This document shows, piece after piece, positions 48,023 to 55,968 of a stretch of DNA of 64,000 nt (the first letter of the stretch is position 1; every line of letters begins with the position of its first letter). Below the pieces are notes generated by a model. The model was given only the letters and a program-made list of their open reading frames with translations. It had not been told where the DNA came from and ran no database searches. The stretch lies in contig JBICID010000043.1 in the NCBI GenBank assembly GCA_043101615.1, positions 5,015 through 69,014 on the forward strand, in the 5' to 3' direction. The DNA comes from JBLHKT01 sp043101615 (GTDB lineage Bacteria; Planctomycetota; Phycisphaerae; Phycisphaerales; UBA1924). The translations under genes were made by a program, and so were the position numbers.

Positions 48023-49564
48023 ATGCCCACCAGCCAGACGCGCACGGACGCCGCACGCACACCCACCGCGACACCACCCTTCGCGATCGGCGGCGCACGC
48101 CCGCACCTGATCGGGATCGGGGGGTGCGGCATGTCCGCGCTGGCCCGCCTGCTCCACTCCACCGGCCTCGACGTCCAGGGCGTGGACACCACCCCCTCGC
48201 CCACCACACACGCGCTCATCCGCGACGGCATCCCCACCGGCATCGACTCGCCCGACGCCTCACTGCCCGACGACCGCGACCTCGTCATCGCCTCCGCCGC
48301 GGTGAAGCACGACCACCCGCACGTCCTCGCGGCCGCGCAGCGGGGCATCGACGTGCTCAGCTACCCCGAGGCCCTCGGACGCTGCATGGCGGCCCGCACC
48401 GGCATCGCCATCGCCGGCACGCACGGCAAGTCCACCACCACCGCGATGCTCGGGTGCGCCCTCACCGACGCCGGCCTCGACCCCTCCGTTATCGTCGGCG
48501 CCACCTGCCGCCAGCTCCGGTCCGGCCCGCTCAACACCGCCGGCGAGGGCACGCCCACAGGCTTCCGCCTCGGATCCGGCGAGGTCCCGAGAGGGCCGCT
48601 GGCCGGACGCCCGGGCCTGCTGCTGGCCGAGGCGTGCGAGTTCAACCGCTCGTTCCACAACCTCCGCCCCACCATCGCCGTCATCAACTCGGTCGAGGCC
48701 GACCACCTGGACATCTACGCCTCCCTCGATGAGATCATCGAGGCCTTCGCAGCCTTCGCCCGCCTGGTCCCAGGCAGGCGGGACGGCGGCGTGCTGCTGA
48801 TCGCCCACGACGGGGCCCACCGCACCAAAGTCACCGCCGGGCTGGACTGCGACATCCGCACCTTCGGCTTCTCCCCCGCCGCCGACTACCACGTCGAGTT
48901 CGACCCCGAGTCGCGCCGCGTCGCGGTCAACCACGAGGGCGAGCGCCTCGCGCAGTGGACCAACGCCATGCCAGGCGAGCACAACGCCATGAACGCCGCC
49001 ACCGCCCTCATCACAGGGCACACCGCCGGAGCCGACCCCGAGACGCTCGCACGCTCGCTCGAGGCCTTCCGCGGGCTCGACCGGCGACTCCAGTTCCTCG
49101 GCAAGCGCAACCACGTCCGCGTCTACGACGACTACGGGCACCACCCCACCGAGATCGACAAGACCCTCGCCGCGATCCGGCAGGCCGACGACCCCGCCCG
49201 CCACGGCGGGCGCCTCATCTGCGTCTTCCAGCCCCACCAGCACTCGCGGACACGCTTCCTGATGGAGGAGTTCGCGACGTCGTTCAGCGCCGCAGACATC
49301 GTCATCGTGCCCCATATCTACTTCGTCCGCGACTCGCAGATCGAGAAGACCAGGGTCTCCGCGGGTGACCTGGTCGACCGCCTCCGCCACAAGGGCGTGC
49401 AGGCGATGCACCTGTACCCGTTCGAGGCGATCGCCGAGCACCTCGAAGTGGTCACACGCCCCGGCGACCTCGTGATCGTCATGGGCGCCGGACCGGTCTG
49501 GCAGGTCGCCCACCAGTTCCTCGGGATCGGCGAGGCCGACTCGGCCGCCGAGCCCAAGCCATGA
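48023..49564 (+). CDS. murC: UDP-N-acetylmuramate--L-alanine ligase
   Basis: 513 residues; adds L-Ala to UDP-MurNAc in peptidoglycan synthesis. 'HLIGIGGCGMSALARLL' binds UDP-sugar, 'GIAIAGTHGKSTTTAML' is the ATP P-loop, and 'VFQPHQHSRTRFLMEEF' is the conserved C-terminal motif. The acidic motif reads 'LLAEACEFNRSF' (usually EADESD). About 25 variable residues precede the domain. It starts an operon murC-murB-ddl-ftsQ-like with 4-base overlaps, part of a division and cell-wall cluster, indicating that this organism makes peptidoglycan. Confidence 0.96.
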   Translation: MPTSQTRTDAARTPTATPPFAIGGARPHLIGIGGCGMSALARLLHSTGLDVQGVDTTPSPTTHALIRDGIPTGIDSPDASLPDDRDLVIASAAVKHDHPHVLAAAQRGIDVLSYPEALGRCMAARTGIAIAGTHGKSTTTAMLGCALTDAGLDPSVIVGATCRQLRSGPLNTAGEGTPTGFRLGSGEVPRGPLAGRPGLLLAEACEFNRSFHNLRPTIAVINSVEADHLDIYASLDEIIEAFAAFARLVPGRRDGGVLLIAHDGAHRTKVTAGLDCDIRTFGFSPAADYHVEFDPESRRVAVNHEGERLAQWTNAMPGEHNAMNAATALITGHTAGADPETLARSLEAFRGLDRRLQFLGKRNHVRVYDDYGHHPTEIDKTLAAIRQADDPARHGGRLICVFQPHQHSRTRFLMEEFATSFSAADIVIVPHIYFVRDSQIEKTRVSAGDLVDRLRHKGVQAMHLYPFEAIAEHLEVVTRPGDLVIVMGAGPVWQVAHQFLGIGEADSAAEPKP

Positions 49565-50508
49565 CCGCCCGCTCCCAGCATCTGGGCACGCTCGCCATCG
49601 AGCCGCACGCGCCGATCGAGACATGGTTCGGCATCGGCGGGCGGGCAGACCGCCTCGCGACGCCCGACTCCGCCGAGCAGCTCGCCGAGTGCCTCGACCT
49701 GGATCCCGCGTGCGTCGTCCTCGGCGATGGGGCCAACCTGCTGGTGGACGACACCGGCGTCTCGAACCTCGTGGTCTCGCTCCGGGCCGAGGCGTTCCGG
49801 TCGGTCGACATCGACGACGCCACCGGGCACGTCGTCGCCGGGGCCGGGGCCAAGCTCCCGCAGCTCATCACCGAGACCGTGCGCCGCGGGCTCTCCGGAC
49901 TGCAGACGCTGGCGGGTATTCCGGCCAGCGTCGGCGGGGCGGTCCGCATGAACGCCGGCGGCGCCTTCGGCGCCATCGCCGACACCCTGGTCGGCGTCCA
50001 CGCCCTCGACCGCGACGGGAACGCCTTCGACCTCGGCCCGGAGGACCTCAGCCTGGGCTACCGCCACTCCGGGCTCGAGCACCTGCTCATCACCTCCGCC
50101 GAGTTCCGGCTGGAACGCGGCGACCCCGCCTCGCTGAGGGACGAGCTCAAACGCTGCATGACGTACAAGAAGTCCACGCAGCCCCTCAAAGACGACTCCG
50201 CCGGGTGCGTCTTCAAGAACCCCACCCTCGACGCCCCCCTCACCCTCGACGACGAGCACCGATTCGAGCCGGGCGACCGCGTCTCCGCCGGGCTGCTGCT
50301 CGACCGGGCCGGGTGCAAGGGCCTGACCGTCCGCGGCGCAACCATCTCGGAGCACCACGCCAATTTCTTCGTCACCACGCCCGATGCCCGTGCCCGCGAC
50401 CTGATCGAACTGATCGGGCTCGCGCAGCAGCGCGTCTTCGACGCCTACGGCGTCCGCCTGCGGCGCGAGGTGGTGATCTGGTCACGCGACCCGGAGATCC
50501 ACGGATGA
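49561..50508 (+). CDS. murB: UDP-N-acetylenolpyruvoylglucosamine reductase
   Basis: 315 residues, FAD-dependent. 'NTWFGIGGRADRL'-type N-terminus ('ETWFGIGGRADRLATP'), FAD-binding 'LGDGANLLV', 'LAGIPASVGGAVRMNAGGAF', and the active-site segment 'DSAGCVFKNP', where Cys takes the place of the E. coli proton-donor Ser, as in other MurB of this type. ATGA overlaps with both murC and ddl, so translation is coupled. Confidence 0.96.
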   Translation: MTARSQHLGTLAIEPHAPIETWFGIGGRADRLATPDSAEQLAECLDLDPACVVLGDGANLLVDDTGVSNLVVSLRAEAFRSVDIDDATGHVVAGAGAKLPQLITETVRRGLSGLQTLAGIPASVGGAVRMNAGGAFGAIADTLVGVHALDRDGNAFDLGPEDLSLGYRHSGLEHLLITSAEFRLERGDPASLRDELKRCMTYKKSTQPLKDDSAGCVFKNPTLDAPLTLDDEHRFEPGDRVSAGLLLDRAGCKGLTVRGATISEHHANFFVTTPDARARDLIELIGLAQQRVFDAYGVRLRREVVIWSRDPEIHG

Positions 50509-51464
50509 CCAGCGTGCTCGTGCTCGCGGCGGGCCCCGATGCCGAACGCGATGTCTCCATCGAGTCCGCCGGCGCGGTCTGCAAGGCCCTGCGCGACAGC
50601 GGGCGATGGGACAGTGTCGAATACGTCGAGATCGGCCCGGACGAGGCCGCCGGTTTCGACCCCGGCGCCCACCCCGGCGACGTCGTCTTCCCGGTCCTGC
50701 ACGGGCTGTGGGGCGAGGGCGGGCCGATGCAGGACCTGCTGGAACGCGACGGACGCCCCTACGTCGGCTCAGGCCCGGACGCCGCCCGTCGGGCGATGGA
50801 CAAGGTCGCGACCAAGCACCTTGCGGCGATGCTGGGAATTCCTGCCCCGGAAATGGGGGTGCTCGGGCCCGTCACGGACGCACCGTCCGTGCCCCTGCCC
50901 GTGGTGCTGAAGCCGACCCACGAGGGCTCATCGGTGGGGCTTCACCTCTGCCGCACGCCCGAGCAGTGGGCGGAGGCGGCCCGTGAGGCCCGGGCGGACA
51001 CCCGGGCGACCGGGCGGGCGTACCTGGTCGAACGCCTGATCCGGGGGCGAGAGCTCACCGTGCCCCTGCTGGGCGTGCCCGGGCGGGGGCTCGGGGCGTT
51101 GCCGGTGGTCGAGATCACCCCCGCGGAGGGTGTGTACGACTACGCGGCCAAGTACCAGCGCGACGACACCCGCTACACGGTTGAGCCCGATCTGGCCGAT
51201 GGTCTGACGGCGCGGCTGCACCGGGACGCCGTGCGCCTCGCCGAGGCCCTCGGCGTGCGTGACCTGGCCCGGGTGGACTTCATCCTGCCGACCGACGGCG
51301 AGGACGCCGGGACCCCGCAGCTGTTGGAGGTGAACACGATGCCCGGGTTCACCTCGCACTCGCTGCTGCCCAAGAGCGCGCTCCGCGTCGGGACGGACTT
51401 TACCGCCCTGTGCGCACAACTCGTCGAGCTGGCGCTCGAGCGGGGCGTGCCCCAGACCCGCTGA
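50505..51464 (+). CDS. ddl: D-alanine--D-alanine ligase
   Basis: 319 residues, ATP-grasp. 'VFPVLHGLWGEGGPMQ' (usually HGxxGEDG), 'VVLKPTHEGSSVGLHLC', 'VVEITPAEGVYDYAAKYQ' and 'QLLEVNTMPGFTSHSLLPK' are all present. Makes D-Ala-D-Ala for lipid II. It is slightly short at the N-terminus relative to E. coli DdlB (306) but complete. Six bases separate it from the ftsQ-like gene. Confidence 0.96.
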   Translation: MTSVLVLAAGPDAERDVSIESAGAVCKALRDSGRWDSVEYVEIGPDEAAGFDPGAHPGDVVFPVLHGLWGEGGPMQDLLERDGRPYVGSGPDAARRAMDKVATKHLAAMLGIPAPEMGVLGPVTDAPSVPLPVVLKPTHEGSSVGLHLCRTPEQWAEAAREARADTRATGRAYLVERLIRGRELTVPLLGVPGRGLGALPVVEITPAEGVYDYAAKYQRDDTRYTVEPDLADGLTARLHRDAVRLAEALGVRDLARVDFILPTDGEDAGTPQLLEVNTMPGFTSHSLLPKSALRVGTDFTALCAQLVELALERGVPQTR

Positions 51465-51470
51465 CCCACC

Positions 51471-52364
51471 ATGGCCAAGAAGAAGACCAAATCCAAGGCG
51501 AAGAAGAAGACCGCGCGCGATCCCGAGCAGGCCCGGCGTGTGCTGCTCGGCACCGCGATGACCGTGGCCTCGCTCGCGGTGCTGGGCGCCGGGGCGATGG
51601 GGCTCACCGCCGTCGACCGCGTCGGCGAGCGGTCGCTGTCCGAGGGAGAACCGCTCGTCGCCATCGCCTGGCCCGAGATGCCCGCCGAAGAGCCAGGCGG
51701 CCCGGGCGGCACCTGGATGCCCGAGAGCGAGAAGGCCCGCCTGATCCGCATCGCGCTCGACGCGGCGGAAGGCGGCTCGCCCCTGAGCCCGGAGCCGCTG
51801 GCCGAGGTGTCGCGGGCGCTCCGCGAGCAGGGCTGGTTCGACGGGCCCCCGCGCGTGGAGCGTCTCGGGGACGGCTCGCTGTCGGTCTCGGGCGAGTGGC
51901 GCATCCCCGCGGCGGTGGTGCGCGACGCCAACTCGCGCGAGCGGATGGTGAGCTGGGACGGCGTCCCCCTGCCGCTGGAGTACCCGATCGGGGCCAGCCG
52001 CGTGCGCTACCTCGCCGAGCCCAGCATCGACCTGCTGCCCGAGACCTACCCCGCCGGCGAGCCCTGGCCGGGCGACGACGTCGCCGACGGGCTGGCCCTG
52101 CTCGACGCGCTGGACCGCGACAAGGACATGATCGCGCAGGTGCACGGGATCGACCTCAACGCGGGCGGGGCCCTCGAGATCATCACCGACCGCGGCACGC
52201 GCATCCGCTGGGGGGCGGGCCCGCTGCGTTTCCAGCCCGGAGAGCGGTCCACCGGAGAGAAGCTGTCCAGGCTGAGCCACCTGCTCGAACGCACGGGACG
52301 CATCGACGGCGGGGCCCGGGTCATCGAGATCGACGGCCCGCAGATCCTGATCGTGAGCGACTGA
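51471..52364 (+). CDS. FtsQ/DivIB-like cell-division protein (putative)
   Basis: 297 residues. A Lys-rich cytoplasmic tail ('MAKKKTKSKAKKKTARD'), one membrane helix (about 24-46) and a periplasmic domain. Residues 105-175 resemble the FtsQ beta domain: 'LAEVSRALREQGWFDG', then 'SVSGEWRIPAAVVRD' and 'VSWDGVPLP', but there is no clear POTRA signature. Placement directly after murC-murB-ddl is the classical place of ftsQ. Neither ftsA nor ftsZ follows. The assignment is mainly from context and membrane topology. Confidence 0.7.
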   Translation: MAKKKTKSKAKKKTARDPEQARRVLLGTAMTVASLAVLGAGAMGLTAVDRVGERSLSEGEPLVAIAWPEMPAEEPGGPGGTWMPESEKARLIRIALDAAEGGSPLSPEPLAEVSRALREQGWFDGPPRVERLGDGSLSVSGEWRIPAAVVRDANSRERMVSWDGVPLPLEYPIGASRVRYLAEPSIDLLPETYPAGEPWPGDDVADGLALLDALDRDKDMIAQVHGIDLNAGGALEIITDRGTRIRWGAGPLRFQPGERSTGEKLSRLSHLLERTGRIDGGARVIEIDGPQILIVSD

Positions 52365-52424
52365 GCGCGGCGCGGATTCCCGCCGTGCGCTTGACCCCGG
52401 CGGTCCGGGGCGGGTGGATTGTCC

Positions 52425-53387
52425 GTGAGCGAGACGCCCGTCAACCCGGAGAACCGGCAGCCGGAGAGCCAGCAGCCGGAGAGCCAGCAACCGGAGAGCC
52501 GGCAGCCCGCGAACGAGCGGTCTGCGACCGGGGCGTCGTTGTCGCCCGGGAACGCGCAGCGCGTGCAGCCCGAGCTGGACGTGTTCGGGCGGGCTCCGAA
52601 GGGACGCCCGGACTGGTCGCACCGCAAGGGCGAGCCGCGCGTCTTCGCGCTGATGTGGATGATGTACCTGATGGGCGCATCGCTGCTGATGGTGACAACC
52701 ATCGCGGCGGTGCAGTCGATCTCGCCGGGGGTGGTGCGCCCCGCGGCCCGCGCGATGCTGACGACCGCGGCGGTCGGCATCTGCGTGCTGTGGCCGATGG
52801 TGCGCCTGAGCCAGCGCCGCCCGGAGCGGACGACGCTGGGCGCGGTCGCGGCGGACCTGGTGGTGCTGCTGCCCCCGCTGGGAGCGCTCGCCCTGCCGCA
52901 GGCGCTGACCGTGCTCGCGAACTGGCCGATGCAGGTGGTGCTGGCGCTGCTGGCGGGGCTGACGGGGTGGGCGGTGCTGCTCGGCGCGGTGCTGGCGCTG
53001 GCGCTGCGGACGGTGGGGCGCGGGACGGGCGGCGCGCCCGAGGAGTGGCACCGCGTGCTGTGGACGTGCCTGTTCGCGCTGGTGGCGCTGGGCCCGCCGG
53101 TGTACCACGCGATCGGCGGCACGCCCGTGAGCCCGGGGACGGCGCGCGCCGCGACGCCCGCGCCGGGCAGCGCGTTCAGCCCGATCAGCCTGGCGTGGGA
53201 CCTGATGTCGGACCGATCGGGCATGGGGCACTCCGGGGTCGTCGGGGCCGGGCACTGGGTGATCGTGCTGCGCGTCTGGGCCCTGGCGCTGGCGCTGTGG
53301 GGGGCGGGCATCGCCGCCAGGCTCGCCCGCCCGCACCGGGATCACTCCGGAGTGCCCGACAGGGAAAACGGGCGAGCGACGCCGTAG
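52425..53387 (+). CDS. Hypothetical membrane protein with Pro-Glu-Ser-Gln repeat
   Basis: About 320 residues. The N-terminal 45 residues hold four tandem PE(S/N)(Q/R)Q repeats, then a cytoplasmic segment with 'VFGRAPKGRPDWSHRKGEPR'. Four to five membrane helices follow ('LMWMMYLMGASLLMVTTIA', 'LTTAAVGICVLWPMV', 'VVLLPPLGALALPQAL', 'VLALLAGLTGWAVLLG' and one near the C-terminus). No domain is recognised. GTG at 52425 is chosen; a TTG at 52419 is in frame. A TTGACC / TGGATT pair upstream could be a promoter. It lies 60 bases after the ftsQ-like gene. Confidence 0.75.
   Translation: MSETPVNPENRQPESQQPESQQPESRQPANERSATGASLSPGNAQRVQPELDVFGRAPKGRPDWSHRKGEPRVFALMWMMYLMGASLLMVTTIAAVQSISPGVVRPAARAMLTTAAVGICVLWPMVRLSQRRPERTTLGAVAADLVVLLPPLGALALPQALTVLANWPMQVVLALLAGLTGWAVLLGAVLALALRTVGRGTGGAPEEWHRVLWTCLFALVALGPPVYHAIGGTPVSPGTARAATPAPGSAFSPISLAWDLMSDRSGMGHSGVVGAGHWVIVLRVWALALALWGAGIAARLARPHRDHSGVPDRENGRATP
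52446..52505 (+). repeat. Tandem 15-bp repeat, four units, in the membrane protein gene
   Basis: Four units of CCGGAGA(A/G)CC(G/A)GCA(G/A), in frame, each coding for five residues of a PESQQ type. Length variation would keep the frame. Confidence 0.85.
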
Positions 53388-53442
53388 GATTCGCACTTCA
53401 TGACGCCGCACGCGGCGTTGCGACACCGAGACTTCAGCGGCC

Positions 53443-53448
53443 AGGAGG
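53443..53448 (+). promoter_or_regulatory. Ribosome binding site AGGAGG of greA
   Basis: A perfect AGGAGG, 5 nt before the GTG at 53454, sets the start. It gives 156 residues, as expected for GreA, rather than the longer ATG frame from 53400. Confidence 0.75.
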
Positions 53449-53453
53449 CCACC

Positions 53454-53924
53454 GTGGACGTGATCACCCAAGCCGACAAGGACAAGCTGCAGGCCAGGCT
53501 CTCGGAGCTGCTGGCGAACCGGCCTGTCATCACCGAGCGGATCGCCGAGGCGCGTGCGCTGGGGGACCTGAAGGAGAACGCCGAGTACCACGCGGCGCGT
53601 GAGCAGCAGGGCCTGGAGGAGGCCGAGATCAAGCGTCTGGAGGAGCGTCTGGCCAAGGCGCACGTGGTGAGCGCGGAGACCCAGGCCGACGGGGTCGTGT
53701 TCATCGGCTCGACGGTCCGGCTGCGCGAGGAGGGGGACGACGAGGACGAGACCGAGCTGTACCGGCTGGTGGGGGAGAGCTCGGGCGACCTGGAGGACGA
53801 CGTGATCGAGGTCACCGCGACGAGCCCGATGGGCGAGGCCCTGATGAAGGCGCGCGTGGGCGAAACGATCCGCGTGAACGCGCCCCGGGGCGTCAAGCGG
53901 TTCGAGATCGTGGAGATCGTGTGA
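53454..53924 (+). CDS. greA: Transcription elongation factor GreA
   Basis: 156 residues. N-terminal coiled-coil ('QADKDKLQARLSELL', 'AEARALGDLKENAEYHAARE') with the catalytic acidic tip, and C-terminal FKBP-like domain ('VFIGSTVRLREEGDDED', ending in 'VNAPRGVKRFEIVEI'). GreA rescues backtracked RNA polymerase by transcript cleavage. A TAGGAT at 53385-53390 may be its -10, giving a leader of about 55 nt with the strong Shine-Dalgarno. It is 19 bases from the sugar-kinase gene. Confidence 0.96.
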   Translation: MDVITQADKDKLQARLSELLANRPVITERIAEARALGDLKENAEYHAAREQQGLEEAEIKRLEERLAKAHVVSAETQADGVVFIGSTVRLREEGDDEDETELYRLVGESSGDLEDDVIEVTATSPMGEALMKARVGETIRVNAPRGVKRFEIVEIV

Positions 53925-53943
53925 ACGGGTCGAGGGTGCCGGC

Positions 53944-54888
53944 GTGAGCGCGGGACGTGTCTGCGTGGTCGGGTCGCTGAGCATGCACACCACGGTGCGC
54001 GTGCGTCGGCTGCCGCGCCCCGGGGAGTCCGTCAACGGCATCGGTGCCTCGCGCGGGCCGGGGGGGAAGGGCGCGCTGCAGGCGGTCGCCGCGGCCCGGG
54101 CCGGGGCGCAGGTCTCGATCATCGGGCGCGTCGGGCGGGACGACGACGGGGCCCTGATCCGCTCGACGCTGCGCCGCGAGCCGATCCACACCGTCGGCCT
54201 GGCCGAGTCGTGGGACGAGCCGACCGGCTCCACCTTCGTGCTGGTCGATCAGCGGGGCGAGAACGCGGCGGTGGTCGTGCCGGGGGCGAACGGTCAGCTC
54301 GAGCCGGGCGACCTGGAGGAGGCGCGCCACACCATCGAGGAGGCCTCGGTGGTGCTGGTGACGTTCGAACTGCCCGAGTCCACCGTGACCCGCGCGGCGC
54401 AGCTCGCCAAGGCCTCCGGGGCGCGCGTCGTGCTCAACGTGGCGCCGGCGCGGACCATCGAGCCCGGCCTGGCGGCCCTGGTGGACCTGATCGTCGTCAA
54501 CCTGCACGAGGCGCGCGTGCTCGCCGGCGTGGAGGACGACGCCGACGACCGCGAGCTCGAAACGCGACTCACGGGGCTGGGCGCCGGCGCCGTGCTCGTC
54601 ACGCGCGGGGGTGCCGGCTCCGTGCTCCTCTCCGGCTCGCAACGCACCGACGTCACGGTGCACGACGTCCAGGTCGTGGACACCTCGGGCGCCGGCGACG
54701 TGGCGATCGGGGCGCTCGCGGCGGACTGGGCCGGCGGGGTGCCCGAGGGCGCCACCCCGCTCATGGAAGACCTGCCCCGCGCGGTGCGGTTCGCCGCCGC
54801 CGCCGGCTCCGTCGCGGTCACGCGCTCGCGCGTGCTGGAGTCGGCCCCGATGCGGGACGAGATCGACGAGATGCTGCGCCGGGGCTGA
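53944..54888 (+). CDS. PfkB-family sugar kinase, ribokinase-like
   Basis: 314 residues from a GTG. PfkB signature 1 region reads 'GPGGKGALQAVAAARAGA' (ribokinase has GGKGANQA), with 'GRVGRDDDGALI'. 'VVLNVAPARTIEPGL' and 'VNLHEARVLAG' follow the RbsK layout, and signature 2 is 'VVDTSGAGDVAIGALAADW' with catalytic Asp in GAGD. The Asn to Leu change in the first motif leaves the sugar specificity open, so ribose is only a guess. No rbs transport genes are nearby. Confidence 0.9.
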   Translation: MSAGRVCVVGSLSMHTTVRVRRLPRPGESVNGIGASRGPGGKGALQAVAAARAGAQVSIIGRVGRDDDGALIRSTLRREPIHTVGLAESWDEPTGSTFVLVDQRGENAAVVVPGANGQLEPGDLEEARHTIEEASVVLVTFELPESTVTRAAQLAKASGARVVLNVAPARTIEPGLAALVDLIVVNLHEARVLAGVEDDADDRELETRLTGLGAGAVLVTRGGAGSVLLSGSQRTDVTVHDVQVVDTSGAGDVAIGALAADWAGGVPEGATPLMEDLPRAVRFAAAAGSVAVTRSRVLESAPMRDEIDEMLRRG

Positions 54889-54916
54889 GACGCGCGAGAC
54901 GGCGATAATGTCGGGC

Positions 54917-54983
54917 GAGCAGCCGGTGGGGTGAGCAGCCGCTGGGGGGGGGCAGCGTGGCTTGGGGGCAGCGTGGCTGGGGG
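54917..54983. repeat. Degenerate 16-17 bp tandem repeat between convergent genes
   Basis: Four units: GAGCAGCCGGTGGGGT, GAGCAGCCGCTGGGGGG, GGCAGCGTGGCTTGGG, and GGCAGCGTGGCTGGGGG. They fill most of the gap between the PfkB gene and the end of the exported-protein gene. Confidence 0.6.
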
Positions 54984-55877
54984 TCAGCCCTCGCCGCCGC
55001 CCTCCATGGCCTCGGCGTCCTTGGCCTTGTCCTGCTCGGCCGCTTTTTCGAGCAGCTTCACCGCCGCGGGCGGGTGCTCCAGGTCCCCGGGCTCCAGCGT
55101 GCCGAACTCGACGGTGGTCATCGTCATGGTCATGGTCATGGGGCCCATCGCCATCTCGGTGCTGGTGGCGGTCTTGACGCCGTTGAACACCTTGTAGTCC
55201 GAGAGGGTGGTGGCGATCTGCATCTTGCCCATGGGGGTTTCCTGCTCGGTGCTGCCCCCGATCATCAGGCCGGTCTCGACGTCGTAGAACTGGACGGACT
55301 CGAGCCCGCCGGTGTCCACCAGGCGGATCGCGTCCACCGTCTTGCCGTTGAACTCTCGGCGGTCGAGGTACTCCAGCGTGGGATAGGTCTGCTGGAAGCG
55401 GATGACCGAGGCCGGGTCGGCGTCACGCATGATCTGCGTGTGCATCGACTCGTCCATGAGCTCCACGCCGGCGATGCCCGAGAAGGTGTACCCGTGCCTG
55501 CCGTCCGAGCCGGTGACGCTCTCGACCACCGGCGGGGCGTCCGCGGGCGCGCCGGCGTTGCGGAGCACCATGGTCTGCACCATGCCGTGCCCGGGCACGA
55601 GCTTGATGTCCATCGTGCCCGACATCCCCATGCCCGGCATGCTGACCTCCGCCACCATGCGCACAGAGCCGGCGTTCTTGAGCGTCTCGCGACCGCCGAT
55701 CGCCTCGATGAACCGGTTGAGCACCTCCACGGCCTTGGCGCGGCTCTCGGGCGTCGGCTCGGTCGTCGCCTCCTTGCCCGCGCCGGCGGGCTGGGCCGGT
55801 GCCGGGGGCGAGGCCAGGGCGGGGAGCAGCAGGAGGGCGAGTCCGGTCAGTGTCGTCGTGCGTGCGAGGCGGGGCAT
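54984..55877 (-). CDS. Exported hypothetical protein, LolA-like fold
   Basis: 297 residues. A clear signal peptide ('LARTTTLTGLALLLLPALA') is followed by an AEP-rich linker and a domain with 'VLNRFIEAIGGRETLKNAGS' and 'VQFYDVETGLMIGGS', which fits a LolA/LolB-like half-barrel as in planctomycete outer-membrane lipoprotein-sorting relatives. The 'GMGMSGTMDIK' and 'MGPMTMTMTMTT' stretches are Met-rich, perhaps binding metal. No function can be given. GGAGG lies upstream of the ATG. It follows the S41 protease gene by 91 bases on the same strand. Confidence 0.8.
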   Translation of the reverse strand: MPRLARTTTLTGLALLLLPALASPPAPAQPAGAGKEATTEPTPESRAKAVEVLNRFIEAIGGRETLKNAGSVRMVAEVSMPGMGMSGTMDIKLVPGHGMVQTMVLRNAGAPADAPPVVESVTGSDGRHGYTFSGIAGVELMDESMHTQIMRDADPASVIRFQQTYPTLEYLDRREFNGKTVDAIRLVDTGGLESVQFYDVETGLMIGGSTEQETPMGKMQIATTLSDYKVFNGVKTATSTEMAMGPMTMTMTMTTVEFGTLEPGDLEHPPAAVKLLEKAAEQDKAKDAEAMEGGGEG

Positions 55878-55968
55878 GGGGGGTTCCTCCGTGGTGGCGG
55901 TACGTTTCTCGGCTCGGGTACTCGGTTGGATACGGTCTGAGTGTGGGGCGGTTCGGGGACGGTGTCAA

